From contig NZ_KL370759.1 in assembly GCF_000701265.1 (NCBI RefSeq), positions 353,755 to 417,754 on the forward strand: a stretch of DNA of 64,000 nucleotides. The letters run 5' to 3'. The DNA is from Legionella wadsworthii DSM 21896 = ATCC 33877 (GTDB lineage Bacteria > Pseudomonadota > Gammaproteobacteria > Legionellales > Legionellaceae). The notes under the pieces were generated by a model. That model was not told the origin of the DNA. It did not search any database and saw only the letters and a list, made by a program, of their open reading frames with translations. Shown here one piece after another: positions 26,144 to 36,086 of this stretch. Positions within the stretch are counted from its first letter, which is position 1. Every line of letters starts with the position of its first letter. The position numbers and the translations under genes are program-made.

Positions 26144-26881
26144 TTAAAAAATTAACTGGGAAATTTGTTGTGGATCAATTAATCCGTGTCTAATTTCTCT
26201 TACTGTTGGGTGATGACATAAAGCGCCGCTGCAAGCCACTTCTGGCATAAATGAACGCAATTGCCAGGTGATATTATGTAATGGATCATTCACTAGTAGT
26301 TTGGTGGGCATGATTATAGGGACGCTAAAGTTTTTGGTGGGATAAGAAAGACCTAATCCACAAGCCTTAATCAATGCTTCTTTTTGGGCCCAAACATGGA
26401 AGAAAATGGCTGGCCTAAGAGCTAAAGGAACCTTGATGAATTCATCAAACTCTTGATCTGAAAATAAACTCTTTGCAATTCCCACGTAAGGTCGTGCGGA
26501 ATATTTTTCTACGTCCACGCCCAAAGGAAAGCCTTTGCCCACGGCAAGTAGCGCCAAATCTTCAGTATGGCTTAAATTAAATTGTAGTTTAGCCCCATTA
26601 GTAATCTCAGGCTTTCCATGGGAATTATAAGAAAATTCCAGGTCTTCTGCTGATATATTTAGGTAATTCGATAAGATAATTCGCATAATTGCCCTGGCAT
26701 TCGCGAAGCGACGTCTGTGTTTGCTGAAATAAAACCGTTCTGCGCGTGCCTGTTCTTCAGAATTAAGGAGTTCGTATGCATTTTTTAGTTCATGCGTCAA
26801 AGAAAACTGCCAAAGGTCAATTCGAGCTTCATTTAAGATAAAGTTGTCTGTAGTTAAAGAATTATATCCAGTAATGATCAT
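26144..26881 (-). CDS. 4'-phosphopantetheinyl transferase, Sfp/AcpT type
   Basis: 245 residues. It shows the two Sfp-family signatures: PLGVDVEKYS (about 123-132, Mg-binding D) and WAQKEALIKACGLGL (about 169-183, with KEA). It transfers phosphopantetheine from CoA to carrier proteins. Early in the protein, LNSEEQARAERFYF is typical. It could serve fatty acid synthesis or a secondary-metabolite synthase; no such synthase is in the window. Upstream of and co-transcribed with birA. Confidence 0.92.
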   Translation of the reverse strand: MIITGYNSLTTDNFILNEARIDLWQFSLTHELKNAYELLNSEEQARAERFYFSKHRRRFANARAIMRIILSNYLNISAEDLEFSYNSHGKPEITNGAKLQFNLSHTEDLALLAVGKGFPLGVDVEKYSARPYVGIAKSLFSDQEFDEFIKVPLALRPAIFFHVWAQKEALIKACGLGLSYPTKNFSVPIIMPTKLLVNDPLHNITWQLRSFMPEVACSGALCHHPTVREIRHGLIDPQQISQLIF

Positions 26882-26960
26882 ATGCTTTGTTTGAATCTGG
26901 CATCAATTGTCGGTTAAGGTTATCATATACCATGATATTTAATTCACCAAAGAGTATTGA

Positions 26961-27914
26961 ATGAGCCGACAATTTTTGGATTTTGAGCAACCCATCGAAG
27001 AGTTGAATCAGAAAATTGAAGCACTTCGCATGATAGGTCATGATAATGAAGTGAATTTAAGTGATGAAATAGCCCGACTTCAAGCAAAATCATCTGAGCT
27101 GGCTTCTCAGATTTTTTCAAATCTGGAGCCATGGCAAATCGCCCAAATGGCGAGACATCCGCTTAGACCACAGACTACAGATTATATCGAACGTATTTTT
27201 ACTGATTTTCAGGAACTACATGGCGATAGGAGCTGTTCTTCTGCCCCTGCAATTATAGGCGGGCTGGCACGATTAAACGGTGAGCCTGTTATGGTTCTTG
27301 GGCACCAAAAAGGTAAACGTACTAAAGAGAAGGTATATCGTAATTTTGGAATGGCTCGACCAGAGGAGTATCGGAAAGCATTACGCTTAATGAACATGGC
27401 TGAAAAATTTAAATTACCTATATTTACTTTTATCGATACTGCTGGTGCCTATCCTGGAATTGGTGCTGAAGAACGTAACCAATCCGAAGCGATTGCTCGA
27501 AATCTTTTCGTGATGTCTAACCTTAAAACACCAATTATCTGTATTGTCACGGGAGAGGCAGGATCGGGAGGGGCATTGGCCATTGGAGTAGGTGATCGCG
27601 TGTTGATGCTTCAATTCGGTATTTATTCAGTCATTTCTCCTGAAGGATGTGCTTCTATTCTCTGGAAGGATGCATCTAAAGCAAGTGAAGCTGCTCGTGC
27701 AATGAGGATTACGGCAGATAAAATTTTGGAAAATAACTTAATTGATAGGGTCATTCCGGAACCTTTAGGAGGCGCCCATCGGAATGTTGATGAAATGGCT
27801 TCACGTCTAAAGGATGTTATGGTTAATGAACTTCGAGATTTAAAGAAGTTGTCCTTAGAAGAGTTAGTCGAAAGCAGATATCAAAAATTCATGGCAATGG
27901 GAGCATGTGATTAA
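26961..27914 (+). CDS. accA: Acetyl-CoA carboxylase carboxyltransferase subunit alpha
   Basis: 317 residues, full length. AccA with AccD transfers carboxyl from biotin to acetyl-CoA, the first step in fatty acid synthesis. The N-terminal [18 protein letters not shown], then [35 protein letters not shown] (positions about 155-173) and [15 protein letters not shown] are characteristic. Its last eight bases overlap the tilS start. The divergent birA operon next door modifies the same enzyme complex. Confidence 0.97.
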   Translation: MSRQFLDFEQPIEELNQKIEALRMIGHDNEVNLSDEIARLQAKSSELASQIFSNLEPWQIAQMARHPLRPQTTDYIERIFTDFQELHGDRSCSSAPAIIGGLARLNGEPVMVLGHQKGKRTKEKVYRNFGMARPEEYRKALRLMNMAEKFKLPIFTFIDTAGAYPGIGAEERNQSEAIARNLFVMSNLKTPIICIVTGEAGSGGALAIGVGDRVLMLQFGIYSVISPEGCASILWKDASKASEAARAMRITADKILENNLIDRVIPEPLGGAHRNVDEMASRLKDVMVNELRDLKKLSLEELVESRYQKFMAMGACD

Positions 27915-29214
27915 ACCTTTACTGAGCACTGAATGGGTTTCTCGTCTCACTCAATTCAATCAATTATTTATTGGTTTTAGCGGTGGTCTTGACTCAACAG
28001 TGCTTTTGCATGTCCTTGCTTCTTGTCCTGAATTGGTTTCAAAATTGGTGGCAGTCCATATCAATCATGGCATCAGTGCAAATGCTTCCCTTTGGCAAAT
28101 GCATTGTCAGAACTTCTGTCAGCATTTGAATATTCCTTTTGTCATTCAATCTGTGCAATTTGATCATTCGGCAAATATCGAAGAAAGGGCACGTATTGCC
28201 AGGTATGGAGTTTTTTCATCTTTGGTTTCCCCAGAAGATTGTCTCATTCTTGGCCATCATAAAGATGATCAGGCAGAAACTGTCCTTTTACAATTGTTCC
28301 GGGGTGCAGGAATAGATGGTTTATCCGCTATGCCTGATTTCGGTTCATTCGAAAGAGGAAAAATAGCGAGACCGTTTTTACACTGCATTCGAGAGCATCT
28401 AGAGCACTATGCGGCACTTCATCAGTTAAATTGGATTGAAGATGAAAGCAACCAAGATTTAAATTATTCACGCAATTATTTACGCCAGCAAGTCATCCCC
28501 TTATTAAAAAAAAGATGGCCTGGCGTTATAGGTAATATTGCAAGAACGGCGATTCATGCTCAGTGTGCTAAAAGAAATTTAGACCTGTTCGCAATACAAG
28601 ATGCTTCATTGAAAGAGCCTTCTGAACAATTGATAAATGTTACATTATCCACTGCATCTTTAAAACACCTTAATCGGGATCGTATTTCGAATATCCTACG
28701 CGTATGGTTAAAAAACAATAAGGTTCAATTGCCCTCCACTCTTACTTTTGGTCGTTTGATTGACGAAGTAATTTTTGCGGGTTCCGATGCAACGCCTGAA
28801 GTAAGTTGGGATAATGTTCACGTAAGACGTTTTCGAGAGCATCTCTATATAGAAAAAAAGATGATTCATCACGTACCTTCCTTTCTTGAGTGGTCTTCAT
28901 TTCCTGAGCCTTTAATGGTGCACCAAAATAAAAGTTACTTAATTGCAAAAAAAAGCGGTGAGGGCTTAGTAGTTTCCCCTAATACAAAAATCTCTGTTCG
29001 CTTTAGACAAGGTGGCGAATGTATTATTTGGCATGGACAAACCAAAAGATTGAAAAAATTATTCCAGGAATGGAGTATTCCCCCTTGGTTAAGAGATCAA
29101 ATACCCTTGATTTATTTTAATGACACACTCGCAGCTGTAGTAGGTTATGCAATGAGTGATTTATTTTTTAGAAAAAAAAGCATTGATGCGTGGGTTATTA
29201 CTCAATCAGAATAA
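27907..29214 (+). CDS. tilS: tRNA(Ile)-lysidine synthetase
   Basis: 435 residues. The PP-loop [13 protein letters not shown] (about 25-37) binds ATP. HINHGI, then [25 protein letters not shown] (central block around 117-141) and the C-terminal TilS domain (RFRQGGE...KRLKKLFQE...[12 protein letters not shown]) are present. It makes lysidine at C34 of the tRNA-Ile that reads AUA. The start codon is GTG, overlapping accA by eight bases, which implies translational coupling. Confidence 0.95.
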   Translation: MIKPLLSTEWVSRLTQFNQLFIGFSGGLDSTVLLHVLASCPELVSKLVAVHINHGISANASLWQMHCQNFCQHLNIPFVIQSVQFDHSANIEERARIARYGVFSSLVSPEDCLILGHHKDDQAETVLLQLFRGAGIDGLSAMPDFGSFERGKIARPFLHCIREHLEHYAALHQLNWIEDESNQDLNYSRNYLRQQVIPLLKKRWPGVIGNIARTAIHAQCAKRNLDLFAIQDASLKEPSEQLINVTLSTASLKHLNRDRISNILRVWLKNNKVQLPSTLTFGRLIDEVIFAGSDATPEVSWDNVHVRRFREHLYIEKKMIHHVPSFLEWSSFPEPLMVHQNKSYLIAKKSGEGLVVSPNTKISVRFRQGGECIIWHGQTKRLKKLFQEWSIPPWLRDQIPLIYFNDTLAAVVGYAMSDLFFRKKSIDAWVITQSE

Positions 29215-29323
29215 TAATTTGCTTCAGCTTGTTTGATTCCAAACAGAAAAAATTGTTTTTATTTTAATTAATTTAGTTTATATTAATTTAAATAAAGCAA
29301 TTTAAAAACATATTGTTCACATC

Positions 29324-30361
29324 ATGAAAAGCGATTCGGACATTAAGGAACTTTTAGCCAAAAGTCTTAATCCTGGCAATATTCCTGCCAAACTCATGGC
29401 TTATTATTTTTATTTAAAAGAACTCAAACGTATTAAAAAACACAGAAAAAATTTTTTTGCTTTCGCCACGACAAGTGATGAACTCGATCAGTTAGCCGAG
29501 CTCATCGAGAAGATGATAATCTATGCTGATAAAGATCTGCGTTTTCAACTGGCTGTCTCTAAATGGGATGGTAGTGAGTTTCTAAACCACTGGTCTTTCT
29601 TAGAGTTTCAATTTAAGGCGGGTACAACCGATACACCGTCTGCTTTAGATATTTTGATCTGCGACCCATTAGGATTTAATCAATCATTGGTTTTAGCTAA
29701 TTTCATCAGCAGCAAATTGGAATTAGGATATTTAAGTAAATTATGTACTTTAAAAGTTTTTATCCCTACCGATACGTTACAAATTAAAGGACGTGTCTGT
29801 GCTTATTTTGTAACCGATAATATTTCCATGTTGTCCAATCAAGATGATTACTGTTCTGTATATGATTATATGACGACGCATCCCCAGGAAGAAAAAAAGC
29901 GAGAGGCGGTTACAATCCTCAATAAATTTCGTGATGCTTTTGCTGGTTGTTACTTAGAAGATGAGCTTGATGCGATTTACAATTTTGAAGTCGTCATTGG
30001 AGCATTCCCGGTAAGACTTTTACGCAGCAAACATTCTGTACCTGATTTAGAAAAGGAGGTCCGAGATTCTGAGGACCTAAGGAATGTCATTGTGAATAGA
30101 AAAGGGGAGAGTGCCTGGGCCTCAATTAATAAAAATTTATTTTTTGTTTTAGATCGGGAGGGATTACAAGAAAAAAGAAATTTTCGGGTGAATAAAAAAA
30201 TGGAGAAATTAGAAGAAAGTGCAAAAGAGGCATCTTCATCATTAAGTTCTTTGGAAGATGCCGAAGTAATCCGTGAAGGAATTCAAAGACATTTGTTATC
30301 CGGCCTTGAAGAAATGATTCTGCAATCAATTCAAGCTGCCGGAGCTACTTATACGCATTAA
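29324..30361 (+). CDS. YopJ-like (CE clan) candidate effector
   Basis: A 345-residue soluble protein without a signal peptide, and with no close family I can name. The order and spacing of H89 ([10 protein letters not shown]), D114 ([10 protein letters not shown]) and C159 (KGRVCAYFV) resemble the YopJ triad H109, E128 and C172. The acid-to-cysteine distance is 45, against 44 in YopJ, and the ICDPL context recalls LFEPA. The His-acid loop is longer (25 against 19). The C-terminal 60 residues are rich in Glu and Ser and could hold a Dot/Icm E-block-type signal. Acetyltransferase or protease activity in the host is inference. Its stop overlaps the end of the convergent sdaA gene by four bases. 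Confidence 0.55.
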   Translation: MKSDSDIKELLAKSLNPGNIPAKLMAYYFYLKELKRIKKHRKNFFAFATTSDELDQLAELIEKMIIYADKDLRFQLAVSKWDGSEFLNHWSFLEFQFKAGTTDTPSALDILICDPLGFNQSLVLANFISSKLELGYLSKLCTLKVFIPTDTLQIKGRVCAYFVTDNISMLSNQDDYCSVYDYMTTHPQEEKKREAVTILNKFRDAFAGCYLEDELDAIYNFEVVIGAFPVRLLRSKHSVPDLEKEVRDSEDLRNVIVNRKGESAWASINKNLFFVLDREGLQEKRNFRVNKKMEKLEESAKEASSSLSSLEDAEVIREGIQRHLLSGLEEMILQSIQAAGATYTH

Positions 30362-31734
30362 CACTCAGGTAAATTTACAGCCAAACCACCCATGGATGTT
30401 TCTTTATAAATACTTTGCATGTCCATTCCTGTTTGTTTCATGGTTTTAATGACTTTATCCAAAGAAATTTGGTGTTGCCCGTCGCCAATAAGGGCCATTC
30501 GCGTTGCATTGACTGCTTTGACCGCACCCATAGCGTTGCGTTCAATACAAGGTATTTGTACCAGCCCTAAGACAGGATCGCAAGTCATTCCCAAATGGTG
30601 TTCCATTGCTATTTCAGCGGCATTTTCTACTTGGGCTACAGTGCCCCCGAGAACGGCAGTCAGACCTGCTGCCGCCATTGAAGAAGCAACACCAACCTCA
30701 CCTTGGCATCCTACTTCAGCTCCTGAAATAGAAGCCCCTTTTTTATAAAGTATCCCTATAGCGGCGGCAGTGAGAAAATAGGTGTAAATATCTTCATTGC
30801 TCATTTTGTCATGGGCGTGCTGACAATATTTAAGTACTGCAGGAATGATGCCCGCTGCCCCATTAGTAGGAGCGGTAACTATTCTACCCCCAGCAGCATT
30901 TTCTTCATTTACGGCCATTGCATAAAGATTCAACCAATTCATGATATCCGATTGTTCAAAAATGCTTTTTACTCCTTTCTCATTCATTAATTTTTTATAT
31001 AAATCAGGAGCGCGTCTTTTTAAATTAAGTCCTCCAGGTAAAATCCCATCATGCTTACATCCATTTGTAATACACTCATCCATCACTTTGGCGATGGATA
31101 GAATCCCTGAATGAATTTCATCTGTACTACGCCAAGCTTGTTCGTTGATAAGCATTAATTGCGCAATTGTCAGTTTATTGTTTTCACAAAGGTCAAGGAG
31201 TTGCGCTGCGGTGACAAAAGGATAGGGAGGAGGGTTGGAGTCTTCTGTAGTTTTAGAAAATTCTTCTTCTGTTGTAATAAAACCACCACCAATGGAATAA
31301 TACACTTGTGAAATTAATTGATTATTTTCATTTCCAAAAGCAGTAAAACGCATTCCATTAGAGTGCTTGGGTAAAAGTTCTTTTTGTAAAAAAAGGAAGT
31401 CAGTTGATTCATTAAAGGAGATATTTTTTTTGCCTGCTAAATTCAATGTATGCGTACTAAGAATTTCATGCATTCGAGGTACCATAGATTCAGGAGCTAC
31501 AGTCACGGGGGCTTTATTTTCCAAACCATTTAATATAGCTTTATCGGTTCCATGACCTTTCCCGGTTAGAGCCAATGAACCGTAAAGTTCCGTTTTTACT
31601 CGTTGAACCTGATCGAAAAGTTGCTTTTCTTCAAGCAATTTCAAAAAAGCATTTGCTGCCAGCATCGGGCCTACTGTATGAGAGCTTGATGGGCCAATTC
31701 CAATGGAAAATAAATCAAATACACTGATGTTCAT
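30358..31734 (-). CDS. sdaA: L-serine ammonia-lyase (iron-sulfur type)
   Basis: 458 residues, full-length single-chain form. It turns serine into pyruvate and ammonia. The N-terminal [15 protein letters not shown] (about 11-25) and the C-terminal alpha domain [29 protein letters not shown] and [23 protein letters not shown] carry the cluster cysteines. Serine is a main carbon source for Legionella, so this is central catabolism. An AAGAGAC sequence precedes the ATG. Confidence 0.96.
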   Translation of the reverse strand: MNISVFDLFSIGIGPSSSHTVGPMLAANAFLKLLEEKQLFDQVQRVKTELYGSLALTGKGHGTDKAILNGLENKAPVTVAPESMVPRMHEILSTHTLNLAGKKNISFNESTDFLFLQKELLPKHSNGMRFTAFGNENNQLISQVYYSIGGGFITTEEEFSKTTEDSNPPPYPFVTAAQLLDLCENNKLTIAQLMLINEQAWRSTDEIHSGILSIAKVMDECITNGCKHDGILPGGLNLKRRAPDLYKKLMNEKGVKSIFEQSDIMNWLNLYAMAVNEENAAGGRIVTAPTNGAAGIIPAVLKYCQHAHDKMSNEDIYTYFLTAAAIGILYKKGASISGAEVGCQGEVGVASSMAAAGLTAVLGGTVAQVENAAEIAMEHHLGMTCDPVLGLVQIPCIERNAMGAVKAVNATRMALIGDGQHQISLDKVIKTMKQTGMDMQSIYKETSMGGLAVNLPEC

Positions 31735-31955
31735 TTGTTAGTCTCTTTTTACAATTGATGCAAGTGTAGAGCGATAATTTTTATTTGTCTATTTTTATTA
31801 TAGTGAACTATTTGGCTCCCTGATTGTTTCTATTACTTCTCGGATTACTAGGAATAAGGATTAGGAAATTCCTTAATTGATTGGCCTTGATAATATAATT
31901 ACAATAAATAGTACTTAAATGCTGGTAATTTCATAGGAATTTAGGCAGAATTATG

Positions 31956-31983
31956 TTGCATTTTAGTTAGAATGCAATATCTT
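31956..31983 (+). promoter_or_regulatory. mip promoter with an inverted repeat
   Basis: TTGCATT (31956-31962) and AATGCAA (31971-31977) form a perfect 7-bp inverted repeat with an eight-base spacer. The left arm looks like a -35 box (TTGCAT) and TATCTT (31978-31983), 16 bases later, could be the -10. A regulator could bind here and cover the promoter. About 300 bases upstream of mip hold no gene. Confidence 0.5.
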
Positions 31984-32037
31984 TTACATCAGGATTAGAA
32001 AGATATGCACAATAGAAAGATTACAAGGGGATTCTTT

Positions 32038-32742
32038 ATGAAGATGAAATTGGTCAATGCGGCCATTTTAGGGCTGGCAATGTCTACTGCAATGGCTGCT
32101 ACCGATGCTACATCGCTTGTTACGGATAAGGATAAATTATCTTACAGTATTGGTGCTGATTTAGGAAAAAACTTCAAAACTCAAGGTATTGATATCAATC
32201 CGGACGCATTAGCTAAGGGAATGCAAGATGGAATGTCTGGTGCCCAATTGATTTTGACTGAACAACAAATGAAAGATGTTCTCAATAAATTCCAGAAAGA
32301 TTTGATGGCTAAGCGTAGCGCTGAGTTTAATAAAAAAGCTGAAGAAAACAAATCTAAAGGCGATTCATTCTTATCATCAAACAAAAGCAAATCTGGTGTT
32401 GTCGTATTACCAAGCGGTTTGCAATATAAAGTGATTGAAGCAGGTACAGGAAATAAGCCCAGTAAGACAGATACTGTTACTGTAGAATACACCGGTACAT
32501 TAATTGATGGTACTGTATTTGACAGCACAGAAAAAACGGGGAAACCAGCTACATTCCAAGTATCACAAGTTATTCCTGGCTGGACTGAAGCATTACAATT
32601 AATGCCTGCTGGTTCTACTTGGGAAATCTATGTCCCTTCAGACTTAGCTTACGGTCCACGTAGTGTAGGTGGTCCAATAGGTCCAAATGAAACTTTAATA
32701 TTTAAAATTCATTTGATCTCTGTGAAAAAAGCTTCTGCATAA
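32038..32742 (+). CDS. mip: Macrophage infectivity potentiator Mip (FKBP-type prolyl isomerase)
   Basis: 234 residues from the ATG at 32038, with AGGGG eight bases upstream. A signal peptide of about 20 residues ends TAMA. The mature N-terminus forms the dimer ([16 protein letters not shown]), a long connecting helix follows (about 75-130), and the C-terminal FKBP domain has [29 protein letters not shown] and [12 protein letters not shown]. Mip is a surface-exposed virulence factor needed for efficient infection. The sequence is clearly Legionella. It differs from L. pneumophila at scattered positions, mainly in the long helix, so this is probably another species. Confidence 0.98.
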   Translation: MKMKLVNAAILGLAMSTAMAATDATSLVTDKDKLSYSIGADLGKNFKTQGIDINPDALAKGMQDGMSGAQLILTEQQMKDVLNKFQKDLMAKRSAEFNKKAEENKSKGDSFLSSNKSKSGVVVLPSGLQYKVIEAGTGNKPSKTDTVTVEYTGTLIDGTVFDSTEKTGKPATFQVSQVIPGWTEALQLMPAGSTWEIYVPSDLAYGPRSVGGPIGPNETLIFKIHLISVKKASA

Positions 32743-32748
32743 TTGATT

Positions 32749-32770
32749 AAGGAGGAAATTTTTCCTCCTT
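32749..32770 (+). terminator. Hairpin after mip
   Basis: AAGGAGGAAA (32749-32758) and TTTCCTCCTT (32761-32770) form a 10-bp inverted repeat with a two-base centre; the innermost pairs must open to form the loop. It begins seven bases after the stop codon. No long T-run follows, but the position fits a mip terminator. Confidence 0.6.
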
Positions 32771-32845
32771 ATCTTGCCTCATGTATAAAGACAATAATTT
32801 GTTTTCCTTGAGAGGGCAATCTCCTCCCTTCAGAGATCTATAAAA

Positions 32846-34102
32846 ATGAACAAGCGTCTATTTATAGTTTTCATTTTAGGTTTTTCTTCTGGTTTACCCA
32901 TGGCATTAGTCAGCAGTACGCTCCAGGCATGGTTTGCATCCAGCGGAATGTCAGTTTTTGTAACAGGGGCATTAAGTTTAATTAGTTTACCTTATGCTTA
33001 TCGAATATTCTGGGGTCCAATATTAGATCGATATTCCCTTTTCGGAATTGGTAAAAGAAGAAGTTGGATCATAAGTATGCAATTTCTACTGCTACTTGGA
33101 TTTAATCTGATGGCCTGGTTTACTCCAGAGCAATATCCAAAATTAATGGCTTCTTTGGCTTTAATTTTGGCTTGTTTTTCTGCGACCCAAGATATAGCCA
33201 TTGATGCACACAGAGCGGAATATTTGTCAACCAATGAACATGCTTTAGGCGCATCTTTAGCTGTGTTAGGTTACCGCATGGCACTATTACTATCTGGTGG
33301 CTTGGCTTTGGTGATGGCGCAAAAAGCAGGGTGGTCATTTACCTACCGGTTTATGGGTCTCGCGATGATTGCTGGAATGTTTGCTGTTATTTTCAGCAAA
33401 GAGCCAAGTGTTACTACGCAAGAAAAAAATAATTTTGCTGTTTCTTTTTTAGCACCCATCAAAGAATTAATACTTCGTCCAGGAATAATCCCCCTGTTAC
33501 TTTTTATCTTTTGTTATAAATTAGGGGAGGCATTTACTACCACAACAAGTGGTATCGTGATGCCTTTCTTGATTCAAGGTCTTGGATTTTCTTTAGAAAC
33601 AATAGGCTATATCAATAAAATATTAGGCGTGGGTTCCATTTTAATTGGCGGCTTGTGTGCCGGATTTTTATTAATACGCTTTTCTTTGTATCGTGCCTTA
33701 CTTATCTTTGGATTATTGCAAGCACTAACCAATGTGTTATTTGTCGCTTTAGCAATGATAGGGAAGAGTGTTCCTTTATTGGCAATTTCTGTATTTTTGG
33801 ATAATTTTGCAGCTGGTATGGGTTCTACTGCATTAGTCGCTTTGTTTATGCGGTTGGTTGATAAAAAATATACAGGAACTCAATTCTCAATGTTTGTGGC
33901 TTTATCTACAATACCTCGTATATTTTCAGGCCCAGTAGCAGCGAGCATCCAAGCAGCAATTGGATGGGTGGGTTTATACCAACTCTCTATTTTACTTGCT
34001 TTAACATTTATTCCATTTCTAATTTGGATTAAAGAGCAAACCAGAGAAAATCGGCAAGAATTGGAAGTTGAAAAAGAAGTTGAATTAAATCCTGTACCCT
34101 AA
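32846..34102 (+). CDS. AmpG-like major facilitator (muropeptide permease family)
   Basis: 418 residues, about 12 membrane helices. The N-terminus LGFSSGLPMALVSSTLQAWFA and the helix 2-3 segment YRIFWGPILDRYSLFGIGKRRSW are typical of AmpG, which brings GlcNAc-anhydromuropeptides into the cytosol for recycling. CFSATQDIAIDAHRAEYL is another AmpG block. Legionella genomes have several AmpG-like proteins, and some may carry other substrates. It ends six bases before the convergent gene and has a hydrophilic C-terminal tail of about 25 residues. Confidence 0.85.
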   Translation: MNKRLFIVFILGFSSGLPMALVSSTLQAWFASSGMSVFVTGALSLISLPYAYRIFWGPILDRYSLFGIGKRRSWIISMQFLLLLGFNLMAWFTPEQYPKLMASLALILACFSATQDIAIDAHRAEYLSTNEHALGASLAVLGYRMALLLSGGLALVMAQKAGWSFTYRFMGLAMIAGMFAVIFSKEPSVTTQEKNNFAVSFLAPIKELILRPGIIPLLLFIFCYKLGEAFTTTTSGIVMPFLIQGLGFSLETIGYINKILGVGSILIGGLCAGFLLIRFSLYRALLIFGLLQALTNVLFVALAMIGKSVPLLAISVFLDNFAAGMGSTALVALFMRLVDKKYTGTQFSMFVALSTIPRIFSGPVAASIQAAIGWVGLYQLSILLALTFIPFLIWIKEQTRENRQELEVEKEVELNPVP

Positions 34103-34108
34103 TAAAGC

Positions 34109-35332
34109 TTACATATATTTCTTATTTAGCTTGATCACAACACCACTTACTCCTATGAGCAATAATCCAATAATAATTAGAGTAATTGGCCATCCAACAG
34201 TGTGTGGAAAATGCTGGCTGGAATAATATAAAATGAAGCATAGGGTACCTAAGCTTGCATTGACAAGAAGAACACGGCTGCTTTCAATAATGGCAAGAAA
34301 AATCAACCCACAAGCCAATACCAAATAGAGCAACTCATAAGGCTCGTTCCTCACAATAGCGAAAGTGTCTAACAGCAAGGCTAGAGAAGAGATAAAGAAA
34401 AGTAATCCGGCAATACTTTTAAATTTTGAATGGTTTATGAATGAACTGACTGCAAGTAAGGAGCTACTCAGAACAAACCATTTTAAACGTTCAGGTACTC
34501 CCAGCAATTCGAAAGCAGCCAGGAAAAACGAATAAAGGAATATTATGGTAATAAAAGCCAATACGGTTTGTCTGGTAAGGATAAAAGCAATAACATGTTG
34601 CAGAAATAAAATGAAACTGACAATGAGGACTCCCCAAGTGGGCATAAGAATGGAGGTATATTGAGACAAAAGAGTCAATAAACCACTAGCTTCTAATACC
34701 GCGGCGACAAGAAATAAGGGCGTTGTTATTTGGTATTGCTTTTCCCGATAATAAAGGCCTAGAAGAAATATTAAAAATCCGAAACCTAAATTCAAAACGA
34801 TTCGGCTGTTTGCCGTTGTATAACCAAAAAGAATCCATCCAAATATCAGCGTACTGATTGCAAGAATAATGGGGCTATCCGCTTCAATGGCGATGCGTTG
34901 ATGGGTGAGATAAATCATAACAATAATTAAAACCCACCCAATGGGTAGCATTAAATGATATTCCTGTAATAAGATAATGAGTCCTGTGGGCTCTAAAAAG
35001 AGAGCAATTAAAAACAAAGGAGCCGCAGCCTTTTGGTAGTTAGGATATTTCAAGCATAAAAAAGCTAAGACAAAGGATGAAAATCCAAAGCCTAAGGTTA
35101 AGGTAACTCGTTCATAAAGATTAAAATCTTGCCATTTCATAATGATTAAAGCGCATATACCTGCAAAGATGAGAATACCTCCCAAATAGCTATACAATCG
35201 ATTCATCCAACTGGAGTCCGCATGAGTATTTTGAGGCTGATCCGCTTTCAACTCCAATAAAACCTCTCTGATATCGATGTGATGCGTTTTGACAAGTTCA
35301 ACAATTTTTTTTAATGCTTCTTCCTTAGTCAT
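34109..35332 (-). CDS. Multi-pass membrane protein (DUF2157-like)
   Basis: 407 residues. A short helical N-terminal domain (about 1-40, TKEEALKKIVELVKTHHIDI) is followed by about 12 membrane helices starting at SYLGGILIFAGICALII. This is the layout of DUF2157 proteins, whose function is unknown. Its start overlaps the end of the upstream gene by four bases, so the two are made together and may act as one membrane complex. The family assignment is by appearance only. Confidence 0.65.
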   Translation of the reverse strand: MTKEEALKKIVELVKTHHIDIREVLLELKADQPQNTHADSSWMNRLYSYLGGILIFAGICALIIMKWQDFNLYERVTLTLGFGFSSFVLAFLCLKYPNYQKAAAPLFLIALFLEPTGLIILLQEYHLMLPIGWVLIIVMIYLTHQRIAIEADSPIILAISTLIFGWILFGYTTANSRIVLNLGFGFLIFLLGLYYREKQYQITTPLFLVAAVLEASGLLTLLSQYTSILMPTWGVLIVSFILFLQHVIAFILTRQTVLAFITIIFLYSFFLAAFELLGVPERLKWFVLSSSLLAVSSFINHSKFKSIAGLLFFISSLALLLDTFAIVRNEPYELLYLVLACGLIFLAIIESSRVLLVNASLGTLCFILYYSSQHFPHTVGWPITLIIIGLLLIGVSGVVIKLNKKYM

Positions 35333-35916
35333 GGTTTAACCCAACCAATAAATTGTACGTTACTTGAGTTGAAATAGCGGCCACTGCCTAGGTTGGATAA
35401 TTTGACACAGGTCGAGTTTTTTTTAAGACAAATACCACTATCCCGATAATTACTGCCTAGAAAAAGATCCGATAATAATCCCGTATTTAAATTATCGTTG
35501 TCTGTATATAAAATGTATCCGTCGGGAGATTCAAGTGATGTATCCAGAGTATATTGTTTGGTTGAGAGCACCACTTCTTCTTTAAAACTTGAATTGTTAT
35601 TTAAATTCGGGAATGGCAAAGAAAGTTCATGCACCTTTTGTGTTTTTGCATCAAAAAAATAAAGTTTTTTTATTCCCCAATAATTGTTTTGTAATTTAGA
35701 ATATTGCGCCACCAGCTTGCCATTTTTGACAGTAAGATTGACCTGTACTGGATAGGAAGAGTAGGAGGATTCTAAAACAGAAAATACAAGACTGTAATGT
35801 GGGGGTTCTGTTCTAAAAAAAGGAATGTTTGATACAACAAAAACGAGAATGAGGAGAATGGGTAATGATAGTCCGGCCAGCAAAGTCAAATGACTTTTTA
35901 TCCACTGAGTCGACAT
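35329..35916 (-). CDS. Single-pass membrane protein, partner of the DUF2157-like protein
   Basis: 195 residues. One N-terminal membrane helix (about 11-30, LTLLAGLSLPILLILVFVV) anchors a periplasmic beta-rich domain with a Cys pair near the end (GICLKKNSTC). DUF2157 genes are often next to a small anchored protein (GDYXXLXY type), but this one lacks that motif. It overlaps the downstream gene by four bases. No family is recognised. Confidence 0.7.
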   Translation of the reverse strand: MSTQWIKSHLTLLAGLSLPILLILVFVVSNIPFFRTEPPHYSLVFSVLESSYSSYPVQVNLTVKNGKLVAQYSKLQNNYWGIKKLYFFDAKTQKVHELSLPFPNLNNNSSFKEEVVLSTKQYTLDTSLESPDGYILYTDNDNLNTGLLSDLFLGSNYRDSGICLKKNSTCVKLSNLGSGRYFNSSNVQFIGWVKP

Positions 35917-36086
35917 CTTAATTCCTTAATTTTCGCAAAATGCGTATGCTTTTATAAGTATAGACAATCTTAATCCACAATTGGACAAACAGGATAAAAG
36001 ATATCCGACGTCAGCACAATGAGGCAGTATCTTTCCATCATTTTCTAGAAATGATTGATCTCCTATTAAAATGATGGCTTTATTGA

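Noticed and set aside
29240-29323. PmrA box upstream of the YopJ-like gene
   Set aside because: Several TTAAT words occur, but none are spaced 11 bases apart as the operator needs.
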